Assembly (NCBI RefSeq): GCF_029081005.1
Contig: NZ_JAJQTQ010000004.1
Span: 160,402-224,401 of the forward strand
Reading direction: 5' to 3'
Source of the DNA: Halomonas elongata
GTDB lineage: Bacteria > Pseudomonadota > Gammaproteobacteria > Pseudomonadales > Halomonadaceae
DNA: 64,000 nucleotides
The notes beneath the pieces were generated by a model that was not told the DNA's origin, ran no database searches, and saw only the letters and a program-made list of their open reading frames with translations. This document shows, one piece after another, positions 9,767 through 22,350 of this stretch (positions are counted from its first letter, which is position 1; each line of letters begins with the position of its first letter). Position numbers and translations under genes: made by a program.

Positions 9767-10387
9767 ATGGAGTGGCTCGCCTTCGTGATCGCCGCCTTGG
9801 GTTTCGCCTATCTGCCCGGTCCCGCCATGCTGTATACCGCCGCCCAGACGCTGGGCAGAGGACGACGTGCGGGGTTCGGTGCGGTACTGGGCGTGCATCT
9901 CGGCTGCTATGTGCATGTCATCGCGGCGGCGCTGGGGTTGGCGGCACTGTTCGCCGCGGTGCCGCCGGCCTATGTGGCGATGAAGGTCATCGGCGGCTGT
10001 TATCTGATGTGGGTCGGCATGCGCCTGTGGCAACGCGGTATCGGCTCGCCCGAGGCGCCTGATGGTGCGGGCAAGGGGCGCCGCCGCGTGTTGATCGACA
10101 GCATGCTGGTCGAGATCCTCAATCCCAAGACGGCACTGTTCTTCGTGGCTTTCTTGCCGCAGTTCGCGCAGCCGGATGCCGGCATGGCCATGGGCTGGCA
10201 GTTGTTCTGGCTCGGCATTGCCGCGAACTTCCTGTTCTCCTCGGCCGACGTGGTCGTGGTGATGCTGGCCGCGCCGTTGCGTCGTTGGCTGCAGGGCCCG
10301 AGGGGCTCGAGGCGTCTCGCCCAGCGCCTGGGTGGCGGCCTGCTGGCCAGCCTGGGGGTGCATGGCCTGACACAGGTCTATCGATAA
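9767..10387 (+). CDS. LysE/RhtB-family amino-acid exporter
   Basis: This is an inner-membrane exporter of the LysE/RhtB superfamily, which expels amino acids such as lysine, homoserine or threonine; the substrate here cannot be told. The 206-residue product has about six hydrophobic segments and the family hallmarks: an N-terminal PGPAMLYTAAQTLGRGRRAG-like motif and VEILNPKTALFFVAFLPQF in the middle. I chose the ATG at 9767 because AGAAGGA precedes it and the family starts at this helix. It lies directly after the dnaJ terminator and 8 bp before an EamA exporter on the same strand, so the two may be co-transcribed. Confidence 0.9.
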   Translation: MEWLAFVIAALGFAYLPGPAMLYTAAQTLGRGRRAGFGAVLGVHLGCYVHVIAAALGLAALFAAVPPAYVAMKVIGGCYLMWVGMRLWQRGIGSPEAPDGAGKGRRRVLIDSMLVEILNPKTALFFVAFLPQFAQPDAGMAMGWQLFWLGIAANFLFSSADVVVVMLAAPLRRWLQGPRGSRRLAQRLGGGLLASLGVHGLTQVYR

Positions 10388-10395
10388 GGACGCTC

Positions 10396-11295
10396 ATGAC
10401 CAACGCCACGGATCGGCCGATGGCCGGCATCCTGCTCCGGCTGCTGTCGGGCATCCTGTTCACGAGCATGATGGTGTGCGTCAAGGTGGTGAGCACGGAG
10501 GTGCCGCTGGGGCAGACGGTGTTCTTCCGCTCGGCCTTCGCGCTGTTGCCCATCGTGGTATTCATGGCCTGGCGACGGGAGTTCCCGAAGGCCCTGGCGA
10601 CGCGACGTCCCGGGGGACACCTGTTGCGTTCGGGGCTGGGCGCGGCGGCGATGTTCGCCTCCTTTGCCGCAGTGGCTCGGCTGCCGGTGGCCGAGGCCAC
10701 GCTGCTGGCGCAGCTGGCGCCGGTGGCCATGGCGGTGGCCGGCGTGTGGCTGTTGGGTGAACGCTTCAGCCTCCACAGGGCGGCAGCCCTGGCCCTGGTG
10801 CTGGGGGGCGTGGCGGCCCTGGTGGTACCCGAGCTGGGCAACGGTGAGCAGAAGGGACGCCTTCCGGGCTATGCTCTGGGGATCCTGGCTGCCTTGCTGA
10901 CGGCGGGCGCCCTGGTCACGGTGCGGCGGATCTCGCGTACCGAGACACCGGCCTCCATTGCCTTCTACTTCGTGCTGGTCACGACGCTGGCCGGCCTGGC
11001 CACCTTGCCGCTGGGCTGGGTCGAAGTGTCGGGGAAGACGCTGGCGCTGCTGATCCTGGCGGGGCTGTTCGGCGGGGCCGCCCACATCTGCATGACCCTG
11101 GCGCTGCGCTTTGCCGAGGTCTCGCGCCTGGCGCCCTTCGAGTATGTCGCGTTGATCTGGCCGGTGCTGGCCGATCTGCTGATCTTCGGATTGCCCCTGT
11201 CGCCGGGCTTTCTGGTCGCGTTGCCCCTGGTGCTGGGCGGTGCCGCGCTGGCCGCCATGGAGGGGCGTCGGGTCAGGTGGCACCTTCGACGATGA
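10396..11295 (+). CDS. EamA (DMT) family transporter
   Basis: The 299-residue integral membrane protein carries about ten hydrophobic segments arranged as two EamA repeats, the layout of drug/metabolite exporters of the 10-TMS group. The first repeat runs from ILLRLLSGILFTSMMVCVKVV, the second from LGILAALLTAGALVTVRRIS. Start at 10396 follows AAGGA and trims an unsupported 37-codon upstream extension. The substrate is unknown. Its 3' end overlaps by 23 bp the convergent ABC ATPase gene, an arrangement consistent with compact gene packing. Confidence 0.88.
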   Translation: MTNATDRPMAGILLRLLSGILFTSMMVCVKVVSTEVPLGQTVFFRSAFALLPIVVFMAWRREFPKALATRRPGGHLLRSGLGAAAMFASFAAVARLPVAEATLLAQLAPVAMAVAGVWLLGERFSLHRAAALALVLGGVAALVVPELGNGEQKGRLPGYALGILAALLTAGALVTVRRISRTETPASIAFYFVLVTTLAGLATLPLGWVEVSGKTLALLILAGLFGGAAHICMTLALRFAEVSRLAPFEYVALIWPVLADLLIFGLPLSPGFLVALPLVLGGAALAAMEGRRVRWHLRR

Positions 11296-12022
11296 GCTGG
11301 GGGTTCCCCTGCGAGCAAGCCTCGATGCGGGTCTCCACGCGATAGACCCGGCGCAACAGCTCGGGGGCGACGACCTGCCCGGTAGGCCCGCAGGCGACCA
11401 GTTGGCCCTTCTCCAGCATGATCGCCTCGTCCGTGAAGCGCAGCGCCTGCCCCAGGTCATGCAGGGCCGCGATGACCAGCATGCCCCGCTCGCGGGTCAG
11501 CCGGCGCAGGATCGACAGCAACTGGATCTGGCGATGCAGATCGAGAGCCGAAGTGGGTTCGTCGAGCAGCAGAATCTCGGGGTCCTGCACGAGTGCCTGG
11601 GCCGCACCTACCAGTTGTCGCTGGCCGCCGCTCAGGTCGCCGATATCGCGCTCCCCCAGCTCGACGATGTCCAGTTCGTCCAGGGCGCGGTCGACTTCGG
11701 CCAGGTCCTCGGCCTGGACCTTCAAGCCGCGCCCCTGCATGCGCGCCAGCAGCACTGATTCGTATACCGTCAGCACCGCATTCGCGCCGGTGTCCTGTGG
11801 CATGTAGGCCAACGGCCGCTCCCGGGTGGCGCCGTCGATGCGAACGCTGCCTCCGCCATCGATCAGGCCGAGAATCCGCCGAAAGAGTGTGGATTTTCCC
11901 GCGGCATTGGGGCCGAGCAGTGCCACGATTCGGCCTCCCTCGAGAGGCGGCGTGGTGATTTCCGACAGGATCTCGTGACGTCCATAGCGGGCCGTCAGGC
12001 GGTCGAGCGTGAGCGTTACCAT
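11273..12022 (-). CDS. Fe3+/siderophore-type ABC transporter ATPase
   Basis: This is the cytoplasmic ATPase of a FecE/FepC-type importer. The 249-residue product has Walker A (GPNAAGKST, residues 37-45; Ala replaces the usual Gly before AGKST), Q-loop (YMPQDTG), signature (LSGGQRQ), Walker B (ILLLDEPTSALD) and the switch His (ALHDL). The start overlaps the stop of the permease gene (ATGGTAA), indicating translational coupling. It is the last gene of the operon binding protein - permease - ATPase. The substrate is inferred from the FecCD-type permease and not from direct evidence. Confidence 0.92.
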   Translation of the reverse strand: MVTLTLDRLTARYGRHEILSEITTPPLEGGRIVALLGPNAAGKSTLFRRILGLIDGGGSVRIDGATRERPLAYMPQDTGANAVLTVYESVLLARMQGRGLKVQAEDLAEVDRALDELDIVELGERDIGDLSGGQRQLVGAAQALVQDPEILLLDEPTSALDLHRQIQLLSILRRLTRERGMLVIAALHDLGQALRFTDEAIMLEKGQLVACGPTGQVVAPELLRRVYRVETRIEACSQGNPQLIVEGAT

Positions 12023-13101
12023 GCGGTCTTCTTGTGGCTGAGGACGAGGAACAGGAAGAACGGGATACCCACCAGCGAGGTGATGATCCCGATGGGAATG
12101 ATGGTGCCGGGCAGGATGACCTTCGACAGCACCGAGCCGACGGAGAGGATCAGGGCGCCGCACAGGGCCGCGCCGGGCAGGAAGAAGCGCTGATCCTCGC
12201 CCAGCAGCAGGCGGGCGATATGCGGCCCGACCAGGCCGATGAAGCCGATGGTACCGACGAAGGACACGGCGATGGCGGCCAGCAGCGAGACCAGCACCAG
12301 TACCTCCAGGCGCAGTGCTCGGGGCTTCACGCCGAGGCTTTCGGCCTTGGCGTCGCCCAGACGCATGGCGGTGAGCGCCCAGCCATGGCGGGCGAGCAGC
12401 GGCAGTACCACTACCAGCACTCCCGCGGCGATTCCCAGCTTGGGCCAGGTCGCCTTGGTCAGGCTGCCCATGGTCCAGAACACCACGGCGGCCACGGCCT
12501 GCTGGCTGGCGAAGAACTGGATCAGTGCCATCAACGAGTTGAAGATGAACACCATGGCGATGCCCAGCAGCACGATGGTCTCGATGGTCACGCCGCGCTT
12601 GAGGCTCAGCGCATGAATCGCGAAGGCCGTCAGCATGGCCATGACGAAGGCGTTGATCGGAATCACGTACTCGATCGCGGCGGGCACGAGCACCACGCCG
12701 AAGGCCAGCGCCAGGGCGGCGCCGAAGCTGGCGCCGGCGGAGATGCCCAGCGTGAAGGGGCTGGCCAGGGGGTTGCTGAGAATGGTCTGCATCTGGGCGC
12801 CGGCCACCGACAGGCTGGCGCCGACCACCAGCGCCATCAGCGCCACCGGCATGCGGATCTCCCACAGGATCACCCGAGCCTGCTGGCTGACGGCATCCGG
12901 GGTGAGGAGAGCGGCGATTACCTCGTCGAGGCTGAAGCGGGCCGGTCCCAGGGCGAGGTCGACGCACAGGCTCAGGCACAGCGCCACCGTCAGGGCGATG
13001 AGGATCAACTGGCGACGCAGCACCAGGCTGCGATAGAGCCCTCTCCCCCGGGGAGCGGGTGAGGCCGTGTCGGTGGTCGAGACGTTCATGCCGGCCTGCA
13101 T
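12016..13101 (-). CDS. FecCD-family iron/siderophore ABC permease
   Basis: The 361-residue integral membrane protein belongs to the FecCD/BtuC permease family, which forms the channel for ferric-siderophore, haem or cobalamin import. It has about nine to ten hydrophobic segments and typical motifs (LALGPARFSLDEV near the N-terminus, LASPFTLGISAGASFGAALAL, GFIGLVGPHIARLLLGED). Length is normal for a single FecCD unit (about 330-360). An alternative start lies at 13089, with AGG at good spacing. Only one permease gene is present, so the channel is probably a homodimer. Confidence 0.93.
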   Translation of the reverse strand: MQAGMNVSTTDTASPAPRGRGLYRSLVLRRQLILIALTVALCLSLCVDLALGPARFSLDEVIAALLTPDAVSQQARVILWEIRMPVALMALVVGASLSVAGAQMQTILSNPLASPFTLGISAGASFGAALALAFGVVLVPAAIEYVIPINAFVMAMLTAFAIHALSLKRGVTIETIVLLGIAMVFIFNSLMALIQFFASQQAVAAVVFWTMGSLTKATWPKLGIAAGVLVVVLPLLARHGWALTAMRLGDAKAESLGVKPRALRLEVLVLVSLLAAIAVSFVGTIGFIGLVGPHIARLLLGEDQRFFLPGAALCGALILSVGSVLSKVILPGTIIPIGIITSLVGIPFFLFLVLSHKKTAW

Positions 13102-13102
13102 C

Positions 13103-14230
13103 CTAGCGTTCCTTCAGCGAGGTCCAGTAACCCGGCTCGTAGTTCACCGGCAGGAAACGCTGGTGCAGTGTTTCCATCGTCGCTGCGGGATCGAGGTCAT
13201 CGAACAGCGTCGGGTGGAACCACTTGGCCAGTTGCTGGACGGCGACGAAATAGTAGGGGCTGTTGTAGAACTGGTGCCAGATGGCGTGGACGTCGTCGTT
13301 CGCGACGGCGTCGATACCGGTCATGGCCGTGCGTTCGGTCAGCGCCTCGAGCTTGGCGCGAGCGGCGCTCATGTCGGCGCCGGGGCCTACGCCGACCCAG
13401 TCGCCGCCGGGGACGTAGGCATCCCAGTTGCCGCCGGTCACCACCACCTGCTGCGGGTCGGCGGCGATGATCTGCTCGGGATTCAGCGAGCCGAAGGTGT
13501 CCGGGATGATGTCCTTGGCGATATTGGTGCCGCCGGCGATCTCGACGTATTCGCCGAAGTTGCCGTCGCCGAAGCTCATGCAGCAGTCTTCCGAATAGCC
13601 GCCGGCACGGTCGACGAAGACGCGCGGACGCTCGGGGTCGGCGGCCTCGATCGTCTCGGTGACGCGTGCCATCTGTGCCTCGGTGAAGTCGATGAAGGAT
13701 TCGGCATCCTCCTCCTCGCCAAGCAGCTTGCCCATCAGCCGCATGGACGGGACGGTGTGCTCGAGCGGGGCCTCGCGAAAGTCCACGTAGACGATGGGAA
13801 TCCCCAGCTCGGCCAGCTTGTCGTCATAGCCGGCGTCCTCGGTGGCGGCCCTGGCCTCGAGGTTCATCAGCACGACGTCCGGCTCCAGCGCGGCGGCCTG
13901 CTCGACGTCGAAGGTACCGTCCTTGAAACCGCCGAAGGTGGGGATTTCCTTCAGTTCGGGGAAGCGCTCGGCATAGGCGGCGTAGTTGTCCGGATCGGCC
14001 TGGGAAAAGTCCTCGCGCCAGCCCACCACATGCGCGAACGGATCTTCGGGCTGCAAGGCGCCGAGCAGATAGATCTGGCGGCCTTCTCCGAGAATCACGC
14101 GATCCACGGGCGCCTCGACGGTGACTTCGCGGCCGGCAATGTCGGTGACGGTGATCTCGTCGGCATGGGCGACGGCACTGCCCAGGATGAGGGAGATGCC
14201 GCCAAGGGTCTTGAGCAGGGCAGTGTGCAT
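13103..14230 (-). CDS. Periplasmic substrate-binding protein of the iron-type ABC importer
   Basis: The 375-residue precursor begins with a Sec signal peptide (KTLGGISLILGSAVAHA, cleavage after AHA near residue 23). A FepB/FecB-type class III binding fold follows, starting ITVTDIAGREVTVEAPVDRVI, with a long central helix. It would capture an Fe3+ complex in the periplasm and deliver it to the FecCD permease encoded 1 bp downstream. There is no lipobox, so it is a soluble periplasmic protein. A 23-bp palindrome sits about 75 bp upstream of its start. The exact ligand (siderophore, haem, other) cannot be read from sequence. Confidence 0.9.
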   Translation of the reverse strand: MHTALLKTLGGISLILGSAVAHADEITVTDIAGREVTVEAPVDRVILGEGRQIYLLGALQPEDPFAHVVGWREDFSQADPDNYAAYAERFPELKEIPTFGGFKDGTFDVEQAAALEPDVVLMNLEARAATEDAGYDDKLAELGIPIVYVDFREAPLEHTVPSMRLMGKLLGEEEDAESFIDFTEAQMARVTETIEAADPERPRVFVDRAGGYSEDCCMSFGDGNFGEYVEIAGGTNIAKDIIPDTFGSLNPEQIIAADPQQVVVTGGNWDAYVPGGDWVGVGPGADMSAARAKLEALTERTAMTGIDAVANDDVHAIWHQFYNSPYYFVAVQQLAKWFHPTLFDDLDPAATMETLHQRFLPVNYEPGYWTSLKER

Positions 14231-14302
14231 GAGGCTTCGTCACTCGCTGATGGGTCGATAGTTTCGAGGCGTCGACGAGTACGGCGGTATTGGTACTCGT
14301 CA

Positions 14303-14325
14303 TTGCATATCGTTCCTATTTGCAA
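14303..14325. promoter_or_regulatory. 23-bp palindrome in the binding-protein/DUF2218 divergent region
   Basis: TTGCATATCG-TTC-CTATTTGCAA forms an inverted repeat with 8 of 10 arm positions matching. It lies between the divergent iron-ABC operon and the DUF2218 gene. Position and A/T content suggest an operator. It is only a poor match (about half the positions) to the classical 19-bp Fur box, so the regulator is open. Confidence 0.4.
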
Positions 14326-14478
14326 CGGTGGGGAGTGTGTCGTAATCGTTTCGTGTTGTCGAGATGGAGAAAGGCCGTTCCGCCCGGCCGAACGGGAAGT
14401 TCGTGAGGTTGGGGCTGGCGCTCGGGTGGAGCGCCGTCATAGGCTGAACACTCATGACCGAGGAAGATGGAGCGCATC

Positions 14479-14760
14479 ATGCCGATTTCACGTGCCGAGA
14501 TTGTCACCGAGTCCGGCGAAAAACTGATCAACCGGCTTTGCAAGCACTGGGCGCACAAGCTGGAGGTGAAACAGGAGGATGGCGAGGGTCGGATCACCTT
14601 CGACAACGGGAGCTGCCTGCTGCAAGCCGAACAGGGCAAGCTCAAGGTGGCGGTCGAGTCCCTGGACGAGGAAGGGCTGGATCACCTGGAAGGGGTAGTG
14701 GCGCGTCATCTCGAACGCATGTCCGGCAAGGAGTCCCTGGATATCATCTGGGAAAACTGA
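14479..14760 (+). CDS. DUF2218-family protein
   Basis: The 93-residue cytoplasmic protein matches the DUF2218 pattern: SRAEIVTESGEKLINRLCKHWAHKLEV-type start (the LCKHWAHK motif is diagnostic) and a C-terminal half with LLQAEQGKLKVAVE and ...LERMSGKESLDIIW. Its function is unknown. I chose the ATG at 14479 because GGAG lies 8 bp upstream; another ATG at 14467 is possible. It is divergent from the iron-type ABC importer and shares its control region, so a role tied to metal uptake is a reasonable guess. The downstream EamA gene begins 3 bp after its stop. Confidence 0.82.
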   Translation: MPISRAEIVTESGEKLINRLCKHWAHKLEVKQEDGEGRITFDNGSCLLQAEQGKLKVAVESLDEEGLDHLEGVVARHLERMSGKESLDIIWEN

Positions 14761-14763
14761 GCC

Positions 14764-15696
14764 GTGACGGCCCGGACCGCCCATCTGGGCATGCTGCTCT
14801 GGGCGGCATTGGTGGGCCTGTCGTTTCCTGCCGTGGGGCTGATGAACGAGTTGCCCCCGATGCTGCTCACCGCCCTGCGTTTCGCCATTGCCTGCCTGGG
14901 CCTTTGGCCGCTGGCACACCGAGCCGAGGGCTTTTCCCCGACGCGGCGGGCCTTGCCGGTATACGTCCTGATGGGCTTGTGCCTGGCGGGGTTCTTCGGC
15001 GCCATGTTCTGGGCGGCTCATCATGCGACGGCGCTTTCCATGGCGACGCTCCATGTCACCGTACCGCTGCTTGCCTATGGGCTGGGGCTAGGATTGCGCG
15101 TGGAGCGGCTGGCCTGGCGGCTGCCGGCGATTCTCGCGCTAGGGGCCGTCGGTGCCCTGGCACTGGTCTGGGCCGAGGCGCTGGTGCGGGGCGGCCAGAT
15201 GCGCTTCGGCGCGGGCGAGGCCGTGTTCTTCGCCGGTTGTCTCTGCTCGGCGCTCTATCCGGTGCTCTCCCGATGGGGGTTGAACGTGGGGCGGTTGCCG
15301 GCCTCGCCAGCGGTACGTACCTTCTGGAGCCTGGGTCTGGGCGGCGGTCTGGTCGGCGCCCTGGGCGTGCTGGTGGAACCGGTGTCGCGGTTTTCGGCGA
15401 TGGCCTGGTCCGATGCGTTGCTGCTCGTCTATCTGGGCGTGTTCTCCAGTGCCCTGACCTTCTGGTTGATGCAGCGTGCGACCCTGGTGCTGACGCCCGG
15501 CGCAATCACCGCTTACGGCTATCTGGTGCCGTTCGTCTCCATGCTCGTGCTCTTCCTGCGCGCACCGCAAAGCCTGGATTGGGTCTGGTTGCCCGGCAGT
15601 CTCATGGTGCTGATGGCCATCGCGTTGTTGTTGCGTCATGACACGGGGGGCGGCCAGCGGGGCACCTGTACGTCAGCGCGGACGGAGGCAGACTAG
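14764..15696 (+). CDS. EamA (DMT) family transporter
   Basis: The 310-residue membrane protein has about ten hydrophobic segments and two EamA repeats (first from LGMLLWAALVGLSFPAVGL, second near EAVFFAGCLCSALYPVLSRWG, and a late repeat motif VYLGVFSSALTFWLMQRA). The start is a GTG at 14764, 3 bp after the DUF2218 stop, with no ATG nearby, so expression is probably coupled to that gene. The substrate is unknown. Its last 24 bp overlap the convergent lipoprotein gene. Confidence 0.85.
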   Translation: MTARTAHLGMLLWAALVGLSFPAVGLMNELPPMLLTALRFAIACLGLWPLAHRAEGFSPTRRALPVYVLMGLCLAGFFGAMFWAAHHATALSMATLHVTVPLLAYGLGLGLRVERLAWRLPAILALGAVGALALVWAEALVRGGQMRFGAGEAVFFAGCLCSALYPVLSRWGLNVGRLPASPAVRTFWSLGLGGGLVGALGVLVEPVSRFSAMAWSDALLLVYLGVFSSALTFWLMQRATLVLTPGAITAYGYLVPFVSMLVLFLRAPQSLDWVWLPGSLMVLMAIALLLRHDTGGGQRGTCTSARTEAD

Positions 15697-16668
15697 CAGG
15701 CTGCGTTGCAGCGGGCTGGCATTGTCATCGCTGAGCAGCAGCAGGCGACCGTCGTCGAGTCGGGTCAGGCCCTCCATGTTGTCCAGCCACCAGCCATCGC
15801 CGCTGGAGAAGCTGACCAGTGTCTCGACATCGAGTTCGGGTGGTTTGCCGAGCCGGATGCGGCGCAGGCTGATCACCAGCGGTGCCGGTGGCGCGAAGGC
15901 GCGCTCGAGGGCCAGCAGGTCGTCACCGTCGGTGGTGAACTCGGTCAGGGCGCTGCCTGTCGGGGCGGCCAGAGGGTAGCGCCACTCCTGGCCGTCGAGC
16001 GTGAAGAGACGCGTCTCCTTTGGGGCGAAGCCTCGAGGGGGCGATTCCAGGCCGAGAATGAGGCCGTGCTCGGGGTGCCGCGTCATGGCTTCCATGCCCT
16101 TGTTGGTCGACGCGTCTGTCGCTTGAGCGGGGCGAATGGGCGCCGCCAGGGGGCTGCCGTCGGGTCCGAAACGCTGCAGGCGATGGTCGCGCTCGAAGCT
16201 GACCCACAGCTCGGTATCGCCGAGCTTGCCATTGGTGTCGTGCCGCAGTGACAGGGACTCGGCATCGGCCGCCGAACCGTCGAGCGGGGCGCCATCGGTG
16301 TCGCGTAATCGATGGCTGTCGATGGGCGAGAGGCCGCTCAGGTGTCCTGCCTCGAAGCGCGGGCGAGCCCGGTGCAGCCAGCCCCGATCCGATACCATGT
16401 GCAATAGGCCGGCGTCGCGCTCCCAGGCCAGGTCGGAGAGCCCGTTGACCGGAGAGCCGTCCGGCCAGCGGCCGGGCAGGGAAAGCGTGCCGCAGCGTTC
16501 GACGCGTGCCGGTGGCGTGACATCGTCTCCGGCCAGGGGCACGACGCGGGCGCGCTCGGCGCAGCCCGGCAGGGGCGTGAGTATCGTCGTAAGCAGGAGG
16601 GCGATCGGCAGGGCGCCGACGCGCCGACACGGTCTCGGATTCCGGGGCATGGTCGACTCGGCCGTCAT
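15673..16668 (-). CDS. Esterase-like phytase-domain lipoprotein
   Basis: The 331-residue precursor has a basic N-terminus, a hydrophobic stretch (GALPIALLLTTILTPLPGC) and a lipobox Cys, so it is probably an envelope lipoprotein. The remainder resembles the 'esterase-like activity of phytase' family (PF13449), a beta-propeller-like fold, with GLSDLAWERDAGLLHMVSDRG near residue 75, NKGMEAMTRHPEHGLILGLES in the middle and DNMEGLTRLDDGRLLLLSDDN near the end. Enzymatic activity is not established for most members. An alternative start lies six codons in (16650). It is convergent with the EamA gene and divergent from dapB. Confidence 0.82.
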   Translation of the reverse strand: MTAESTMPRNPRPCRRVGALPIALLLTTILTPLPGCAERARVVPLAGDDVTPPARVERCGTLSLPGRWPDGSPVNGLSDLAWERDAGLLHMVSDRGWLHRARPRFEAGHLSGLSPIDSHRLRDTDGAPLDGSAADAESLSLRHDTNGKLGDTELWVSFERDHRLQRFGPDGSPLAAPIRPAQATDASTNKGMEAMTRHPEHGLILGLESPPRGFAPKETRLFTLDGQEWRYPLAAPTGSALTEFTTDGDDLLALERAFAPPAPLVISLRRIRLGKPPELDVETLVSFSSGDGWWLDNMEGLTRLDDGRLLLLSDDNASPLQRSLLVCLRPR

Positions 16669-16670
16669 GA

Positions 16671-17603
<933 letters not shown>

Positions 17604-17677
17604 AGGGTGGCCGAGCGGCCTCGGATGCTTTAAAATCCACCAAATTTTGGCCGGGCGCCGGCTCTCGCCGCGCAAAC

Positions 17678-17777
17678 GCTTGTTGCGTCGGCCCAGCATT
17701 CCGAGCGAATGACAACAAGCGGGATGAAACCGGTCTTCACTGTCGGGTTTCGTCCCGCTTTTTTGCGGGCCGATTGA
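17678..17777 (+). promoter_or_regulatory. carAB leader: candidate attenuator with antiterminator and leader ORF
   Basis: A strong intrinsic terminator (stem 17717-17731 with 17745-17760, then six T) precedes carA by about 160 bp. Upstream, GCTTGTTG (17678-17685) can pair with CAACAAGC (17713-17720), which shares four bases with the terminator's left arm, so the two folds exclude each other. A 22-codon reading frame (ATG 17709 to TGA 17777, start MTTSGMKPVF) runs through the terminator. Pyrimidine-dependent attenuation of carAB is known in Pseudomonas aeruginosa; transfer to this organism is inference. The hairpin may alternatively just terminate dapB. Confidence 0.55.
17717..17764 (+). terminator. 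Intrinsic terminator between dapB and carA
   Basis: A 15-bp stem (AAGCGGGATGAAACC with GGTTTCGTCCCGCTT, one wobble) is followed by TTTTTT. It is one of the best terminators in the window. It either ends dapB transcription or serves as the attenuator of carAB. Confidence 0.85.
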
Positions 17778-17925
17778 AGGGACGGGGCCTTGAAAGGGCG
17801 CGGCCGGGCGAGAGCCTGTCTCGTGGATGGCTCCGGGGGGCGACCGGGCTGTCAGCGCCATGCGAGAAGTATTCCTTGACGAGCTGTCTCTTACGCCGTC
17901 TTTGACAATATGGGAGGACGTTGCA

Positions 17926-19071
17926 TTGAACAAACCCGCGATACTGGCCCTGGAAGACGGCAGTGTGTTTCATGGCACCGCCATCGGTGCCGATGGGCAA
18001 ACCAGCGGTGAGGTGGTGTTCAATACGGCCATGACGGGCTACCAGGAAATCCTCACCGACCCCTCCTATACCCGTCAGATCGTCACCCTGACCTATCCGC
18101 ACATCGGCAATACCGGCATCAATGCCGAGGATGTCGAATCCGGCGCCATCGCCGCCGCCGGGTTGGTGATTCGCGACCTGCCGCTGCTGGCCAGCAGTTT
18201 CCGCTCCGAGCAGACCCTCTCCGACTACCTGGCGAGCCAGAACGTGCTGGGCATCGCCGATATCGATACTCGTCGGCTGACGCGTATCCTGCGCGACAAG
18301 GGTTCCCAGAATGGCGCGATCCTGGCTGGCTCGGACGCCGAGGGAGAGGGTGCCGAAGCGCGGGCCCTGGAAGCGGCCAGGGCCTTTCCCGGGATCAAGG
18401 ACATGGACCTGGCCAAGGTCGTGTCCTGTGCCGAACCCTATGAGTGGCACGAGGGAGAATGGGCACTGGGCAAGGGGTACGCTGACGTCACCCAGGAGGA
18501 GCGCCCCTATCACGTCGTTGCCTACGATTATGGGGCGAAGCGCAATATCCTGCGCATGCTGGCGTCCCGGGGCTGCCGGCTTAGCGTGGTACCGGCCGAG
18601 ACCTCGGCCGAGGACGTGCTGGCCATGAACCCGGATGGCATCTTCCTTTCCAATGGTCCGGGCGACCCCGAGCCCTGCGATTATGCCATCAGCGCCATCC
18701 AGGCGTTCCTGGAGACCGATATCCCGATCTTCGGCATCTGCCTTGGCCATCAGCTGCTGGCGCTGGCCAGCGGTGCGCGGACGGTGAAGATGGGCCATGG
18801 TCACCATGGCGCCAACCACCCGGTGCAGGACCTCGATACCGGTCACGTGATGATCACTAGCCAGAACCACGGCTTCGCCGCGGATGAGGCGACCCTGCCC
18901 GAGACCCTGCGCGCGACCCATCGTTCGCTGTTCGACGGCACCCTGCAGGGCATCGAGCGCACCGACTGTCCGGCCTTCAGCTTCCAGGGCCACCCGGAGG
19001 CGAGCCCGGGGCCGCGCGACGTCGCGCCGCTGTTCGACCGCTTTATCTCCATGATGAAGGCCAAGCGCTAA
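17926..19071 (+). CDS. carA: Carbamoyl-phosphate synthase small subunit CarA
   Basis: CarA is the glutaminase subunit that supplies ammonia to CarB for carbamoyl phosphate, the precursor of arginine and pyrimidines. The 381-residue product has the N-terminal domain ([30 protein letters not shown]) and the class I glutamine amidotransferase domain with the nucleophile in FGICLGHQ (Cys272), and catalytic His/Glu in [13 protein letters not shown] chose the TTG at 17926: GGAGG (17913-17917) lies at good spacing and the product then aligns in length with E. coli CarA (382). Upstream in-frame ATGs would add a leader without a ribosome site. Confidence 0.95.
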   Translation: MNKPAILALEDGSVFHGTAIGADGQTSGEVVFNTAMTGYQEILTDPSYTRQIVTLTYPHIGNTGINAEDVESGAIAAAGLVIRDLPLLASSFRSEQTLSDYLASQNVLGIADIDTRRLTRILRDKGSQNGAILAGSDAEGEGAEARALEAARAFPGIKDMDLAKVVSCAEPYEWHEGEWALGKGYADVTQEERPYHVVAYDYGAKRNILRMLASRGCRLSVVPAETSAEDVLAMNPDGIFLSNGPGDPEPCDYAISAIQAFLETDIPIFGICLGHQLLALASGARTVKMGHGHHGANHPVQDLDTGHVMITSQNHGFAADEATLPETLRATHRSLFDGTLQGIERTDCPAFSFQGHPEASPGPRDVAPLFDRFISMMKAKR

Positions 19072-19119
19072 CCGTCCGATCGTTGCCCCTCGTCCGTCAC
19101 CTTTTTTGCGGGAAGCACC

Positions 19120-22346
<3,227 letters not shown>

Positions 22347-22350
<4 letters not shown>

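Noticed and set aside
14303..14325. Calling the palindrome a Fur box
   Set aside because: Only about half of the 19 consensus positions match, so I kept it as an unassigned operator.
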